Shown here piece by piece: positions 31,601 to 39,551 of a stretch of DNA of 64,000 nucleotides. Position 1 is the stretch's first letter. Each line of letters begins with the position of its first letter. The notes under the pieces are model-generated. The model was given only the letters and a program-made list of their open reading frames with translations, made no database searches and had not been told where the DNA came from. This stretch comes from Paenibacillus_AR sp051594765 (GTDB lineage Bacteria > Bacillota > Bacilli > Paenibacillales > NBRC-103111), in contig NZ_JBPPGJ010000025.1 of the NCBI RefSeq assembly GCF_051594765.1, positions 1 through 64,000 on the forward strand. The letters run 5' to 3'. Position numbers and translations under genes: made by a program.

Positions 31601-32217
31601 TGCTCGGAGCGGAGCAGCATGGCTTCATCGCCTCCGTGGGCTTCGATCTGTATTCGCAGATGCTGGCCGAGGAGGTCCAGAAGCGCAAGGCCGAGCTGGG
31701 CGAGCCCCAGCCGGAGAAGCGGGCCTTCATCACCCAGCTGGACGTGCAGCTTGACGCGTATCTGCCGTCCGATTATATTTATGACAGCATGCAGAAGATC
31801 GAAATTTACAAGAAAGTGGCCACCGCAACCTCGCTGGATGAGGTGGAGGATCTGGAGGAGGAGCTGACGGACCGGTTCGGCGACCTGCCCCAGGCAGTAC
31901 GCAGCCTCATGACGGTAGCCCGGATCCGAATCTACGGCTCGGAATATCAGATCGAAGCCATCAAGCAGCGTGGAGAAGACTACGAGCTGATCTTCCAGCC
32001 CGCCGCCGCAGAGCGGGTGGACCCGAAGAAGCTGGCCTCTCTCCAGAGCGCCTTCGAGAACCGGATCCGCACCGTACCGGGAGCCGGCCACCAGCTTCTG
32101 TTCAAGGGAAAGGGACTTACGCCGGAGCAGTCTATCGAATGGCTGGAACGGTTCTTGGTACAATATAAAGATGCTCTCAAACCGAAAGGGGAATTAGAGA
32201 ATGTTGCAAACTCTTAA
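28690..32217 (+). CDS. mfd: Transcription-repair coupling factor Mfd
   Basis: This 1175-residue SF2 translocase removes stalled RNA polymerase from DNA lesions and recruits UvrA. The N-terminal third holds the UvrB-homology modules. The RNA-polymerase-interacting CarD-like domain is at about residues 480-560 (VGDYVVHVNHGIGKYVGI). The helicase core has Walker A LLCGDVGYGKTEVAIR, DEEQRFG (motif II), LTATPIPRTLHMS and QLRGRVGRS (motif VI). A C-terminal TRCF domain follows. The start TTG 28690, with TAAGGAG upstream, gives the Bacillus-like length. The open frame extending to 28573 runs through the terminator and was rejected. Confidence 0.96.
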   Translation: MQALIHAFSQDPDFRSIASGLAGGLREQIISGLSGSSRQVMIAALAVEAQRPVVVLTHNMFAAQKITEDLTECLSSDQVILFPAQELMVAEMVAQSPEMLSRRIDALTRLAAGFRGVLVVPYAGLRKLLPPQQVFAEALIRVKTGETVQLDSLLRRMSAMGYERSDKVENKGEMSVRGGILDFFPMTAPNPYRIELFDDEVDSIRTFDTAEQRSIEKLDEVEIRPCKELLADSKRFQSAAQHAYELLQDQLSKMSDRSAKTKLQEEIMQEIEMLRQEQYFPAMAKYISMLYPERQTLLDQLPPDTVLVIDEPARIVETAKQLERDEAEWITGMLQEGKSLPAFVISKPYESLLHRKPFPCVYLSLFLRQVAGASPQNIVNVPCRPMQNFHGQMNVLKSEMERWRKTGSKVLLLAQGRERIDKVRRVLQDYHIEEPELILDGNLQAGFEIPSVRLVVITEGELFTQKQRKARKIDKKLENAERIKSYQELKVGDYVVHVNHGIGKYVGIGTLEINGIHKDYIHILYAGGDKLSVPIDQIDLIQKYVGADEGKEPKIYKLGGTEWSKVKSKARSAVQDIADDLIKLYAERQSRPGYAFSKDTPYQKDFEGMFPYEETRDQSRAIEEIKVDMERSRPMDRLLCGDVGYGKTEVAIRAAFKAAIDGKQVAVLVPTTILAQQHYETFKERFSGFPFNVQVLSRFRSKKEQNETIKGVKNGTVDVVIGTHRLLSTDMVWKDLGLLIVDEEQRFGVSHKEKLKRLKTNVDVLTLTATPIPRTLHMSMLGVRDLSVIETPPENRFPVQTYVVEYGNALVREAIERELAREGQVYFLYNRVQGIQQMADQITMLVPDARVAVAHGQMSEQELEKTILDFLDGEYDVLVSTSIIETGVDIPNVNTLIVHDADKMGLSQLYQLRGRVGRSNRIAYAYFTYQRDKVLTEVAEKRLQAIKEFTELGSGFKIAMRDLSIRGAGNLLGAEQHGFIASVGFDLYSQMLAEEVQKRKAELGEPQPEKRAFITQLDVQLDAYLPSDYIYDSMQKIEIYKKVATATSLDEVEDLEEELTDRFGDLPQAVRSLMTVARIRIYGSEYQIEAIKQRGEDYELIFQPAAAERVDPKKLASLQSAFENRIRTVPGAGHQLLFKGKGLTPEQSIEWLERFLVQYKDALKPKGELENVANS

Positions 32218-33280
32218 GAAGGCCCGGGCGCCCAAGCTGATGCTGGTGGCGGTAATGGGAGCTGCGTTGGCGGTATCCGGATGCGGCAAGAAGGAAGGCG
32301 AAAGCGGCGGGTCGAAAACCGTCGTGGCTACGTACAAAGGCGGCGAGATTAACCAGACCGAGATGAATACGTTCGCGAGCATCTTCTTCTCGCAGTACGG
32401 TCCCGTGGAAGGCAACGCTCAGCTCCAGGAGTATGTGCTGAAGCAGCTGGCCACCATGAAGATTCTGTCCGCCCGCGCAAGCGATGCCAACAAGAAGGCG
32501 GCGGAGACCGAGGCGAAGGACCAGATCAAGCAAATGCAGGACATGTACGATGCCCAAGAGAAGGGCTCCTTCGATAAGCAGTTGAAAGAGCTGAAGGTCA
32601 CCAAGGCGGATCTGGAAACCTACATCACCATGAGCGGTTCAGTGGTGAAGGAAGCGAGCAGCAAAGTGACCGATCAGCAGGTGAAGGACAACTACGACCA
32701 GAAGCTGAAGGTCGACCCCCATGCATTCGATGTGGCGTCCGTCGCCCATATCCTGGTTGCCCTGAAGGATCCGAGCGATCCGACCGGCGCCAAGGATCTG
32801 CGCACGAAGGATGAGGCCAAGAAGCGTGCCGACGAGGTGAAGGCGAAGCTGACCGCAGGCGGCGACTTCGCGGTGCTGGCCAAGGAATATTCCGACGATC
32901 CGGGCTCCAAGGATAAGGGAGGCAAGTACGAGAACGAGAACCTCGGCACAACCGCATGGGATCCGGCCTTCAAGGAGAAGGCGATCCAGCAGCCGGTGGG
33001 CCAGATCGGCAGCCCGTTCGAGAGCTCCTTCGGCTACCACATCATGAGAGTGGACAAGCGTGAAGCTCAGACCATCGATGCCGTCAAGGAATCGCTGAAG
33101 AGCGAGTTGGCCGATGCCAGCATTAGCGATTTCATGACCAAGGAGCTGCCGACTCTGGACTTCAAGGTCACCGCTCCGGCAGCATCGGCTTCTCCTGCCG
33201 CATCGTCCGCCGCGTCGCCGGCCGCTTCACCTGCAGCCTCTCCGGCAGCATCCCCGGCAGCATCGCCGGCTGCGAAATAA
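32201..33280 (+). CDS. PrsA/SurA-like lipoprotein peptidyl-prolyl isomerase
   Basis: This 359-residue secreted foldase has a lipoprotein signal (hydrophobic stretch at residues 14-27, lipobox VSGC with Cys28). A SurA-type N-terminal helical domain follows, then a parvulin/PpiC domain at about residues 175-285 (VAHILVAL..., FAVLAKEYSDDPGS, GQIGSPFESSFGYHIMRV). The tail is a low-complexity Ala-Ser-Pro repeat (about 325-358). PrsA-type proteins fold exported proteins at the membrane-wall interface. Its ATG overlaps the mfd end by 17 bp, with AAAGGGG upstream, so it is co-transcribed with mfd. yabL-like genes occupy this spot in some Bacilli. Confidence 0.9.
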   Translation: MLQTLKKARAPKLMLVAVMGAALAVSGCGKKEGESGGSKTVVATYKGGEINQTEMNTFASIFFSQYGPVEGNAQLQEYVLKQLATMKILSARASDANKKAAETEAKDQIKQMQDMYDAQEKGSFDKQLKELKVTKADLETYITMSGSVVKEASSKVTDQQVKDNYDQKLKVDPHAFDVASVAHILVALKDPSDPTGAKDLRTKDEAKKRADEVKAKLTAGGDFAVLAKEYSDDPGSKDKGGKYENENLGTTAWDPAFKEKAIQQPVGQIGSPFESSFGYHIMRVDKREAQTIDAVKESLKSELADASISDFMTKELPTLDFKVTAPAASASPAASSAASPAASPAASPAASPAASPAAK

Positions 33281-33287
33281 GGTACCA

Positions 33288-33315
33288 GGCACCCCTCGGG
33301 GTGCTTTTTGTTTTT
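33288..33315 (+). terminator. Terminator after the foldase gene
   Basis: GCACCCC pairs with GGGGTGC (very short loop) and is followed by TTTTTGTTTTT. Confidence 0.85.
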
Positions 33316-33413
33316 CTGAGGAGAATGAACTTGGCAAGAGCTGGCGGCATTGTATAAGTTAAATTTGGACATAATGTAAACACCGGGGGGAAGGCAGCCG
33401 GCCCAGTGGCGGA

Positions 33414-33444
33414 TGCATAAGAAGGGACCCGCCAGGTCAAGGTA
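33414..33444 (+). promoter_or_regulatory. Possible sigma-G promoter of spoVT
   Basis: TGCATA (33414-33419), 18 bp and CAAGGTA (33438-33444) resemble forespore sigma-G sites with one mismatch. spoVT is sigma-G dependent in B. subtilis. The gap 33316-33571 contains nothing else I can identify. Confidence 0.4.
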
Positions 33445-33571
33445 AGACGCGCATAAGACAATGGGAATCGAAGAATACTATGGACAAGTACTCGATCTCC
33501 CCTCCACAAGTGATACAGCTCGCATCATGAGAAACCAACTAATCTTCGTGGAAAGCGAGGCATCAAGAGGC

Positions 33572-34114
33572 ATGAAAGCAACTGGGATTGTTCGTCGCAT
33601 TGACGATTTGGGCAGGGTTGTCATTCCGAAGGAAATTCGCCGGACATTGAGAATTCGTGAGGGCGATCCCCTCGAAATTTTCGTAGACCGCGATGGAGAA
33701 GTCATCCTGAAGAAGTACTCGCCGATCGGCGAGCTGGGCGATTTCGCCAAGGAATATGCCGAATCGCTGTACGAAAGCACAGGCCATATTACGATGATCT
33801 CCGACCGCGATAATATTATCGCCATCTCCGGCGCCTCTAAGAAGGACTATCTGGATAAGCAAATCGGACCGCTGGTGGAGACCAGCATGGACCAGCGCAA
33901 GGCTTCGATCGAAGCTACAGCAGGCCAATACGAAATCTGCAAGGACTTGGAGGAAACCTACAGCTCCTTCGTCATCGCCCCGATTGTGGCGGGCGGCGAC
34001 CCGATCGGATCCGTTATTCTGATCAGCAAAGAAGAAGGCGTGAAAATGGGCCAGATGGAAGTCAAAATGGCGGAGACCGCATCCGGATTCTTGGCCAAGC
34101 AAATGGAGCAGTAA
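33572..34114 (+). CDS. spoVT: Stage V sporulation protein T (forespore regulator)
   Basis: This 180-residue protein has an N-terminal AbrB-like swapped-hairpin domain (MKATGIVRRIDDLGRVVIPK, then EIRRTLRIREGDPLEIF) and a C-terminal GAF-like domain (residues about 60-178). SpoVT adjusts sigma-G-dependent gene expression in the forespore. ATG 33572 is chosen because the family starts MKATGIVRRID. The open frame back to 33461 lacks similarity. It is the second AbrB-fold regulator in the window, after abrB at 9342. Confidence 0.95.
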   Translation: MKATGIVRRIDDLGRVVIPKEIRRTLRIREGDPLEIFVDRDGEVILKKYSPIGELGDFAKEYAESLYESTGHITMISDRDNIIAISGASKKDYLDKQIGPLVETSMDQRKASIEATAGQYEICKDLEETYSSFVIAPIVAGGDPIGSVILISKEEGVKMGQMEVKMAETASGFLAKQMEQ

Positions 34115-34143
34115 GACCAGGTTGACCATAGCCCTAGAAAATA

Positions 34144-34193
34144 CGCTTCCTTACGAGAAAAAGTCGACTTTTTCTTGGGGGAAGCTTTTTTTG
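34144..34193 (+). terminator. Terminator after spoVT
   Basis: GCTTCC pairs with GGAAGC around an inner perfect hairpin (AGAAAAAG/CTTTTTCT, loop TCGA), followed by seven T residues. Confidence 0.85.
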
Positions 34194-34294
34194 TGCGGAA
34201 GAAGGGAAGGCAGGTTCTGGCAATGCCCGGCGGGATTGGTTATAGTAAGAATATTGCATGGGAAATAACGCCATGGGAAGGATACCGTAGCATC

Positions 34295-36019
34295 ATGGCA
34301 AGGATGAATCGGATGAAGGGTGGCGGGCTGTTCCGCGGGGCAGCCGTTCTGGGGCTTGCGGCAGTGGTGTCCAAGCTGCTGGGGACGCTCCAGAAGATCC
34401 CCCTGCAGAATATCGCAGGGGACGAAGTATTCGGAATTTACAACGCAGTGTATCCCTTGTACACGTTGATCTTAACCTTGGCGACGGCGGGCTTCCCCAT
34501 CGCCGTCTCCAAATTTGTGGCCGATGCGGTCGTCTCGGACAAGCCCCGGGAGGTGGAGCGGGTCTTCGGCACCGCCTTATGGATGCTCAGCTTAACCGGT
34601 GTGCTGGGCTTCGCCGGGCTGTACGCCGGGTCGGATGCCATCGCCGGCGCCTTCGGCATGAGGGCGGCCGCGCCGGCGATCCGCAGCGTGTCCTTCGCCC
34701 TGCTGGCCGCTCCGGCCATGGCGGCCGTAAGGGGATTTTTCCAGGGGCTGCAGGATATGGTGCCTACGGCTGTCTCCCAGGTTGCGGAGCAGACGGTCCG
34801 GGTGGCCGTGATGGTGACGCTGCTTCTGGTTCTGATGGACCGTGGAGCGGCGCCCTCCGCCATCGCAGCGGGAGCCACCTTCGGCTCGACGGCGGGGGTA
34901 GCCGGCGGCATGGCCGCCGTACTGTGGTTCTGGCTGCGTTGGCGGAAAAGGGGAAGTCCGCTGGCAGAGGCAGGTGCAGGCGGCGGTCCGGCTCCGGGGG
35001 AACGCGGGCCTGATGAGGTTCCGGCTAGGGCCGGCAGGCGCTTGACCGGGGATGCCCCGGAGGAGCGGACGATGGGGCTGGTGCGGCGGTTTGCCGTGTT
35101 CGCCATCCCGGTGTGTCTGGGCTCCATCGCCCTGCCGGTGCTGACCCTTGTCGACGCGCTCACCATGCCCCGGCTCCTGGCCGGCGGCGGCCGGATGACA
35201 GAGGCCGCCGCCGCTCACCTGTTCGGCATCTATAATCATGGGATGCCGCTGGTGCAGCTCGTCACCATGATCGCCACGTCCATGGCGGCGGCTCTCGTGC
35301 CGTCGGTGGCGGCTGCCGCGGCGGCTCAAGACGGCCGGCTCCTGCAGGCGCGGACGGAGCCGGTGCTCCGGTTCACGTGGCTGGTGGGTCTGGCCGCCGC
35401 CTTCGGCCTGGCCGCCACCTCGCTGCCCGTGAACGTGATGCTCTTCGAGTCGCCGCAGGGCTGGCAGGCGATGGCGGTGGTGGCGTTCACCGCGCTGTTC
35501 GCCACGCTGCACGTGGTGACGGGCAGCATGCTCCAGGGCCTGGGCGCGGTGATGGTGCCGGCCCGCAGCCTGTTCATTGCCGCGGGCCTGAAGCTTGCGG
35601 GGAACCTGCTGTTGGTTCCCCTGTGGGGCTTGCAGGGCGCGGCGGCAGCGGCGGTGGCGGCCTATGCGGCGGCAGCGGCGCTGAACCTGCGGGCCCTGCA
35701 GGGGCTGGTCCCGCAGGCGGTGACGCCGCCCCGGGCGCTGCTGGCGCCGCTGGCGGCCGCAGCCGGCATGGGCGTGGCCGTGCTGGCGGTGGAGGGGGCC
35801 CTCCTGGAGGGCCTCCACCGCTTCACGCCCCTGCCGGAGCGGCTGCGCTACACCGCAGCCGCGCTGGCCGCCGTGGCCGCCGGCGCCGCCTTCTACGCCG
35901 CGGCGCTCTTCCGGACGGGCGCCGTGCGGCCCGCCGATCTTTTATGGATACCGGGCTTCGACACCAAGTGGAAGCCCGTTCTCTACCGGCTCCGGCTCCT
36001 GCCGAAGAGCCGCGACTAA
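34295..36019 (+). CDS. spoVB: Stage V sporulation protein B / MurJ-like flippase (SpoVB/YabM)
   Basis: This 574-residue multi-pass membrane protein of the MOP (MATE/MurJ) superfamily has about 14 hydrophobic segments. The start GLFRGAAVLGLAAVVSKLLG, followed by TLQKIPLQNIAGDEVFGIYN, is typical of the SpoVB/YabM/YtgP group, which flips lipid-linked wall precursors, including for spore cortex. A hydrophilic, Gly/Ala/Arg-rich insert (about residues 216-258) lies between segments and lengthens the protein by some 40 residues. ATG 34295 is the likely start but its ribosome-binding site is weak. Whether the gene corresponds to spoVB or to yabM by orthology is not decided; the position is that of yabM. 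Confidence 0.85.
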   Translation: MARMNRMKGGGLFRGAAVLGLAAVVSKLLGTLQKIPLQNIAGDEVFGIYNAVYPLYTLILTLATAGFPIAVSKFVADAVVSDKPREVERVFGTALWMLSLTGVLGFAGLYAGSDAIAGAFGMRAAAPAIRSVSFALLAAPAMAAVRGFFQGLQDMVPTAVSQVAEQTVRVAVMVTLLLVLMDRGAAPSAIAAGATFGSTAGVAGGMAAVLWFWLRWRKRGSPLAEAGAGGGPAPGERGPDEVPARAGRRLTGDAPEERTMGLVRRFAVFAIPVCLGSIALPVLTLVDALTMPRLLAGGGRMTEAAAAHLFGIYNHGMPLVQLVTMIATSMAAALVPSVAAAAAAQDGRLLQARTEPVLRFTWLVGLAAAFGLAATSLPVNVMLFESPQGWQAMAVVAFTALFATLHVVTGSMLQGLGAVMVPARSLFIAAGLKLAGNLLLVPLWGLQGAAAAAVAAYAAAAALNLRALQGLVPQAVTPPRALLAPLAAAAGMGVAVLAVEGALLEGLHRFTPLPERLRYTAAALAAVAAGAAFYAAALFRTGAVRPADLLWIPGFDTKWKPVLYRLRLLPKSRD

Positions 36020-36045
36020 CCCCACATGAAAGGTGGTACCGTTTC

Positions 36046-37539
36046 ATGCCTGCAACCCTTACGGTCGTCGGACTGGGCTCCGGCGACGACAACCAACTGA
36101 CGCTGGGCGTCCTCCGCAAGCTGGAGTCCGCCCAGCGCATCTATCTGCGGACGGCGGAGCATCCCGTCGTCCGCTTCCTCCAGGACCGGGGCCTCGCCTT
36201 CGAGACCTTCGACGGTCTGTACGAGGCCCATGACGACTTCGGGGCGGTGTACGAGGCCATCACCGCCGAGCTGCTCCGCCTGGCGGCGGAGGCGGACGGC
36301 GGCGACATCGTCTACGCAGTCCCGGGCCACCCCTTCGTGGCCGAGCGCACGACGATGCTCTTGAAGGAGCGCTGCCCGGAGCAGGGAATCGGCTTCGCAG
36401 CATTAGGCGGGGAGAGCTTCCTGGACCAGGCCTTCGCCCGGTTCGGCTTCGACCCGATCGAAGGCTTCCAGCTGCTGGACGCCTCGGATCTGTCTCCCCG
36501 GACCTTGAACCCCCGCCTTCACACCGTCATCGGGCAGGTCTACGACATGTATACGGCCTCTGAGGCCAAGCTGTCGCTCATGGAGCTGTATCCGGACGAG
36601 CATCCGGTCTGGGTGGGCCATGCCCTGGGCGTGGCGGAAGAGGAGAAGCTGTTGCAGGTTCCCCTCTACGAGCTGGACCGGATCGAGGGCTACGGCAACC
36701 TGTCGCTGATCTACGTTCCCCGGTCGGAGGCAGAGGCTCTGACCAACCGGACCTTCGCCCGCCTGCACGAGATCGTGCAGATTCTGCGCAGCCCCGGCGG
36801 CTGTCCGTGGGACCGGGAGCAGACCCATCAGAGCATCCGCAAGAATCTGATCGAGGAGACCTACGAGGTGCTGGAGACGCTGGATGACGACGATCCGGAC
36901 GCCATGCGCGAGGAGCTGGGGGATTTGCTCCTGCAGATCATGCTGCATGCACAGATGGAGGAGGAGGAGGGCAGCTTCACGGTCTTCGACGTGATCGAAG
37001 GGCTGAACGAGAAGCTGATCCGCCGCCATCCCCATGTGTTCGGTACCAGCGGAGCCGAGGATGCGGAGGAAGCGCTGGTCAAGTGGAACGAAGTGAAGGC
37101 CGAGGAGAAGCGCAAGAAGGGGCTGGAGCCGGAGAAGCTTTCGGCGCTCCACGGGGTGCCGCGGGATCTTCCGGGCCTCATGAAGGCCTATAAGCTGCAG
37201 AAGAAAGCCGCCGAGGTGGGCTTTGATTGGGAGAAGATCGAGGACGTCTTCGACAAGGTGGAGGAGGAGCTCCAGGAGCTCCGGGAGGAGCTGGGGCCGG
37301 AGGGCTCGAAGGATCGCCAGCAGGCGGAGCTCGGCGACCTGCTTTTTGCCGTGGTCAACCTGGCCCGGTTCGTCAAGACCGATCCGGAGGAGGCGCTGGC
37401 CCTCACGAACCGGAAATTCGTGCAAAGATTTTCGTATATTGAGGAGCAGGTGCGTTTAAGCGGCAAAAAATTGGAGCAAACTAGTTTACTAGAAATGGAA
37501 AACTACTGGCAGGAAGCGAAAAAAGTTTTGCAAGACTAG
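36046..37539 (+). CDS. yabN: YabN: tetrapyrrole-methylase-like domain fused to MazG pyrophosphohydrolase
   Basis: This 497-residue two-domain protein has an N-terminal half (residues 1-225) with the tetrapyrrole methylase fold (TLTVVGLGSGDDNQLTLGVL, VYAVPGHPFVAERT). The C-terminal half holds two MazG modules with EExxE metal motifs (EETYEVLETLDDD, EELGDLLLQIMLHAQ, and later AELGDLLFAVVNLARF). MazG hydrolyses nucleoside triphosphates to monophosphates. The role of the methylase-like half is unknown. The ATG 36046 follows AAAGGTGG. spoVB lies just upstream and HU downstream. Confidence 0.94.
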   Translation: MPATLTVVGLGSGDDNQLTLGVLRKLESAQRIYLRTAEHPVVRFLQDRGLAFETFDGLYEAHDDFGAVYEAITAELLRLAAEADGGDIVYAVPGHPFVAERTTMLLKERCPEQGIGFAALGGESFLDQAFARFGFDPIEGFQLLDASDLSPRTLNPRLHTVIGQVYDMYTASEAKLSLMELYPDEHPVWVGHALGVAEEEKLLQVPLYELDRIEGYGNLSLIYVPRSEAEALTNRTFARLHEIVQILRSPGGCPWDREQTHQSIRKNLIEETYEVLETLDDDDPDAMREELGDLLLQIMLHAQMEEEEGSFTVFDVIEGLNEKLIRRHPHVFGTSGAEDAEEALVKWNEVKAEEKRKKGLEPEKLSALHGVPRDLPGLMKAYKLQKKAAEVGFDWEKIEDVFDKVEEELQELREELGPEGSKDRQQAELGDLLFAVVNLARFVKTDPEEALALTNRKFVQRFSYIEEQVRLSGKKLEQTSLLEMENYWQEAKKVLQD

Positions 37540-37626
37540 GCGCTCCGGCAGGATTTTCCGGGCTGGCAAAGAATACTATCTCATATCGGCTATGGTGAAC
37601 CATGATTTCATTTAGGAGGAAGAACG

Positions 37627-37899
37627 ATGAACAAGACAGATTTGATTAATAACATCGCAGAGAAAAGCGGCTTGACCAAGAAGGATGTTGAAACCGTTCT
37701 GAACGGATTCCTGGGAGAAGTAACCGATGCGCTCTCTTCCGGCGACAAAGTTCAACTGATCGGCTTCGGCACCTTCGAAACCCGCAAGCGCAACGGCCGT
37801 ACCGGCCGCAACCCGCAGAACGGCACCACCATCTCCATTCCGGAATCCGTGATCCCGGCCTTCAAGGCAGGCAACAAGCTCAAAGAAGCGGTTAAGTAA
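37627..37899 (+). CDS. hup: DNA-binding protein HU
   Basis: This 90-residue histone-like protein has the full HU sequence: MNKTDLINNIAEKSGLTKKD, FGTFETRKRNGRTGRNPQNG (the DNA-embracing arm with the intercalating Pro), and IPAFKAGNKLKEAVK. It compacts and bends DNA. AGGAGG lies 8 bp upstream. In B. subtilis the main HU gene (hbs) is elsewhere, so its placement between yabN and rqcP is a lineage trait. Its stop shares one base with the rqcP start. Confidence 0.95.
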   Translation: MNKTDLINNIAEKSGLTKKDVETVLNGFLGEVTDALSSGDKVQLIGFGTFETRKRNGRTGRNPQNGTTISIPESVIPAFKAGNKLKEAVK

Positions 37900-38159
37900 T
37901 GAGGCTCGACAAGTTTCTTAAGGTGTCCCGGCTGATTAAGCGTCGGACGGTGGCCCAGGACGTATCCGACCAGGGGCGCGTGATGCTGAACGGCCGGGAA
38001 GCCAAGAAGAGCAGCACTGTGAAGGTGGGGGATGAGCTGTCCATCCGCTTCGGACAGAAGAGCGTGACGGTCCGCGTCGAGAGCATCGCCGAGACCTCGC
38101 GCAAGGATGAAGCCGCCGGCATGTACACGGTGCTGAAGGAAGAAACCCATAGCGATTGA
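37899..38159 (+). CDS. rqcP: Ribosome quality-control factor RqcP (YabO), S4 domain
   Basis: This 86-residue S4-domain protein has MRLDKFLKVSRLIKRRTVAQ, then RVMLNGREAKKSSTVKVGD. RqcP works with RqcH and tRNA-Ala in adding alanine tails to peptides stuck on 50S subunits. It belongs to the Hsp15 family. The ATG overlaps the HU stop by one base (TAATG). A terminator follows directly. Confidence 0.94.
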   Translation: MRLDKFLKVSRLIKRRTVAQDVSDQGRVMLNGREAKKSSTVKVGDELSIRFGQKSVTVRVESIAETSRKDEAAGMYTVLKEETHSD

Positions 38160-38168
38160 TGACACCAC

Positions 38169-38205
38169 AAGACAGGCCGGACACGCTCCGGACCTGTCTT
38201 TTGCT
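38169..38205 (+). terminator. Terminator after rqcP
   Basis: AGACAGG and CCGGA pair with TCCGG and CCTGTCT across a short loop with one extra A, followed by TTTTGCTTT. Confidence 0.85.
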
Positions 38206-38319
38206 TTGCGGCCGGTTGGTGGCGGAGGCAGGGCAACTCCTCCAGGAAGCAGGAAATGGAGCTGCGGTAGGGAATGTAGTCTTTATTGGATGATGTTGAC
38301 AGGAAGGGCAGGAACCGGG

Positions 38320-39492
38320 ATGCAGAAGGAAGGCTTTTTGTCGAGGCTGGCAATCGGGGTACCGCTGCTGCTATTCATCGGGTTTGGATGGCTGGTGGCC
38401 AACTTTTTTCTCTACCTCATGGTCGGACAGAGGTTTTATATCCATCTGACAGAGGTAGCCGCCGCCGTATTGGCGGGATTCGTATTGCTCTGGGTGACGG
38501 GGGTGGGAAAGCCTGCTGTCCGCCGGCGGCTATTCCTGGCAAGTCTGGCCGTGGGCATCGGTATCGTTACGGTTCACGAGATTCAAGCGGGCTATCGGCA
38601 CAGCTTGGCATCAGTCACCGACCAGGTGGATTTGTATGAATACCGGCCGTTCGCGGAGCACACCAAAGCTGTCGTGCTGGGAGAAGCCTCCACGCTGAAG
38701 CTGACGGGAGAGCTGCCCCGCTTGGACGGCGCTACGGCTCTATACCCGCTGTATTCGGCCTTCGCCCAGGCGGTATATCCGGAGAAGGAGTATCTTCCTT
38801 ACGGAGGGAATAGCGAGGTTGTCTGCTCCACCACCTCCGAAGCCTATAAGAATCTGTTGTTGGGAAGGGCGGATCTGATTTTTACGGCAGGCCCGTCGAA
38901 GAAGCAGCAGGAGGAAGCAGCGGCCATGGGGAAGGAGCTGGTGCTCACCCCGATCGGGCGGGAGGCCTTCGTGTTCTTCGTGAATGTGCGCAACCCGGTC
39001 CGGAATCTGACGCTGGACCAGATCAAGGGCATCTATTCTGGAGAGATCCGCAGCTGGTCTGGCGTCGGCGGGGAAAAGGAAGCGGTCCGCGCCTTCCAGC
39101 GCCCTGAGGACAGCGGCAGCCAGACCATGCTGCAGAAGCTGATGGAGGGGCGGCCGCTTATGAGTCCGCCCAAGGAGGATGTGGCGAGCGGCATGGGGGA
39201 CATTATTTCCCGTTCCGCCGATTACCGGAACTACCGCAATGCTATCGGGTACAGCTTCCTGTTCTACGCCACCGAGATGGTGAAGGAGGGGGAGATTCGT
39301 CTCCTGGCCGTCAACGGCGTGGAGCCGTCCCGGAGCACCATCCGCAGCGGAACGTACCCGCTGGCCTCGGAGTTCTATGCGGTGAGCCTACGTGACCCCG
39401 GGAATCCACATGTGAAGGAGTTCACGGATTGGATCCTGTCGCCCCAGGGACAAGTGCTGGTCGAGAAGACCGGCTATATTCCCATCCAATAA
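38320..39492 (+). CDS. Membrane-anchored PstS-like substrate-binding protein
   Basis: This 390-residue protein has three hydrophobic N-terminal segments (about residues 12-37, 41-60 and 64-82), followed by a periplasmic-binding-protein-like domain of the PstS/PBP-like superfamily. Typical PstS landmarks are YPLYSAFAQAVYP, SKKQQEEAAAMGKELVLTPI, GREAFVFFVNVRNPVRNLTL and IKGIYSGEIRSWSGVGG. A signal peptide with a lipobox is lacking, so it is anchored by membrane helices. The ligand is unknown, possibly phosphate. No pstCAB genes are near. It is inserted between rqcP and yabP, which are neighbours in Bacillus. The ATG 38320 has GGGCAGGAA upstream. Confidence 0.82.
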   Translation: MQKEGFLSRLAIGVPLLLFIGFGWLVANFFLYLMVGQRFYIHLTEVAAAVLAGFVLLWVTGVGKPAVRRRLFLASLAVGIGIVTVHEIQAGYRHSLASVTDQVDLYEYRPFAEHTKAVVLGEASTLKLTGELPRLDGATALYPLYSAFAQAVYPEKEYLPYGGNSEVVCSTTSEAYKNLLLGRADLIFTAGPSKKQQEEAAAMGKELVLTPIGREAFVFFVNVRNPVRNLTLDQIKGIYSGEIRSWSGVGGEKEAVRAFQRPEDSGSQTMLQKLMEGRPLMSPPKEDVASGMGDIISRSADYRNYRNAIGYSFLFYATEMVKEGEIRLLAVNGVEPSRSTIRSGTYPLASEFYAVSLRDPGNPHVKEFTDWILSPQGQVLVEKTGYIPIQ

Positions 39493-39498
39493 CCGCCG

Positions 39499-39528
39499 GT
39501 TCTATTTTCGGACTACCCCCCATACCAT
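39499..39528 (+). promoter_or_regulatory. Sigma-E-type promoter of yabPQ
   Basis: GTTCTATT (39499-39506), 14 bp and CATACCAT (39521-39528) approximate the mother-cell sigma-E pattern (ATATT, 13-15 bp, CATACANT). yabP and yabQ are sigma-E genes in B. subtilis. Confidence 0.6.
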
Positions 39529-39551
39529 AGTTGTGAGGAGGGGTACGAGCC

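Noticed and set aside
30259..32163. 634-codon antisense frame inside mfd
   Set aside because: It is a shadow of the long GC-rich mfd gene. The translation is Leu/His/Asp-rich with no domain.
35377..36045. N-terminal extension of yabN to 720 residues
   Set aside because: This part is the spoVB gene read in another frame. ATG 36046 has a good ribosome-binding site and the family start.
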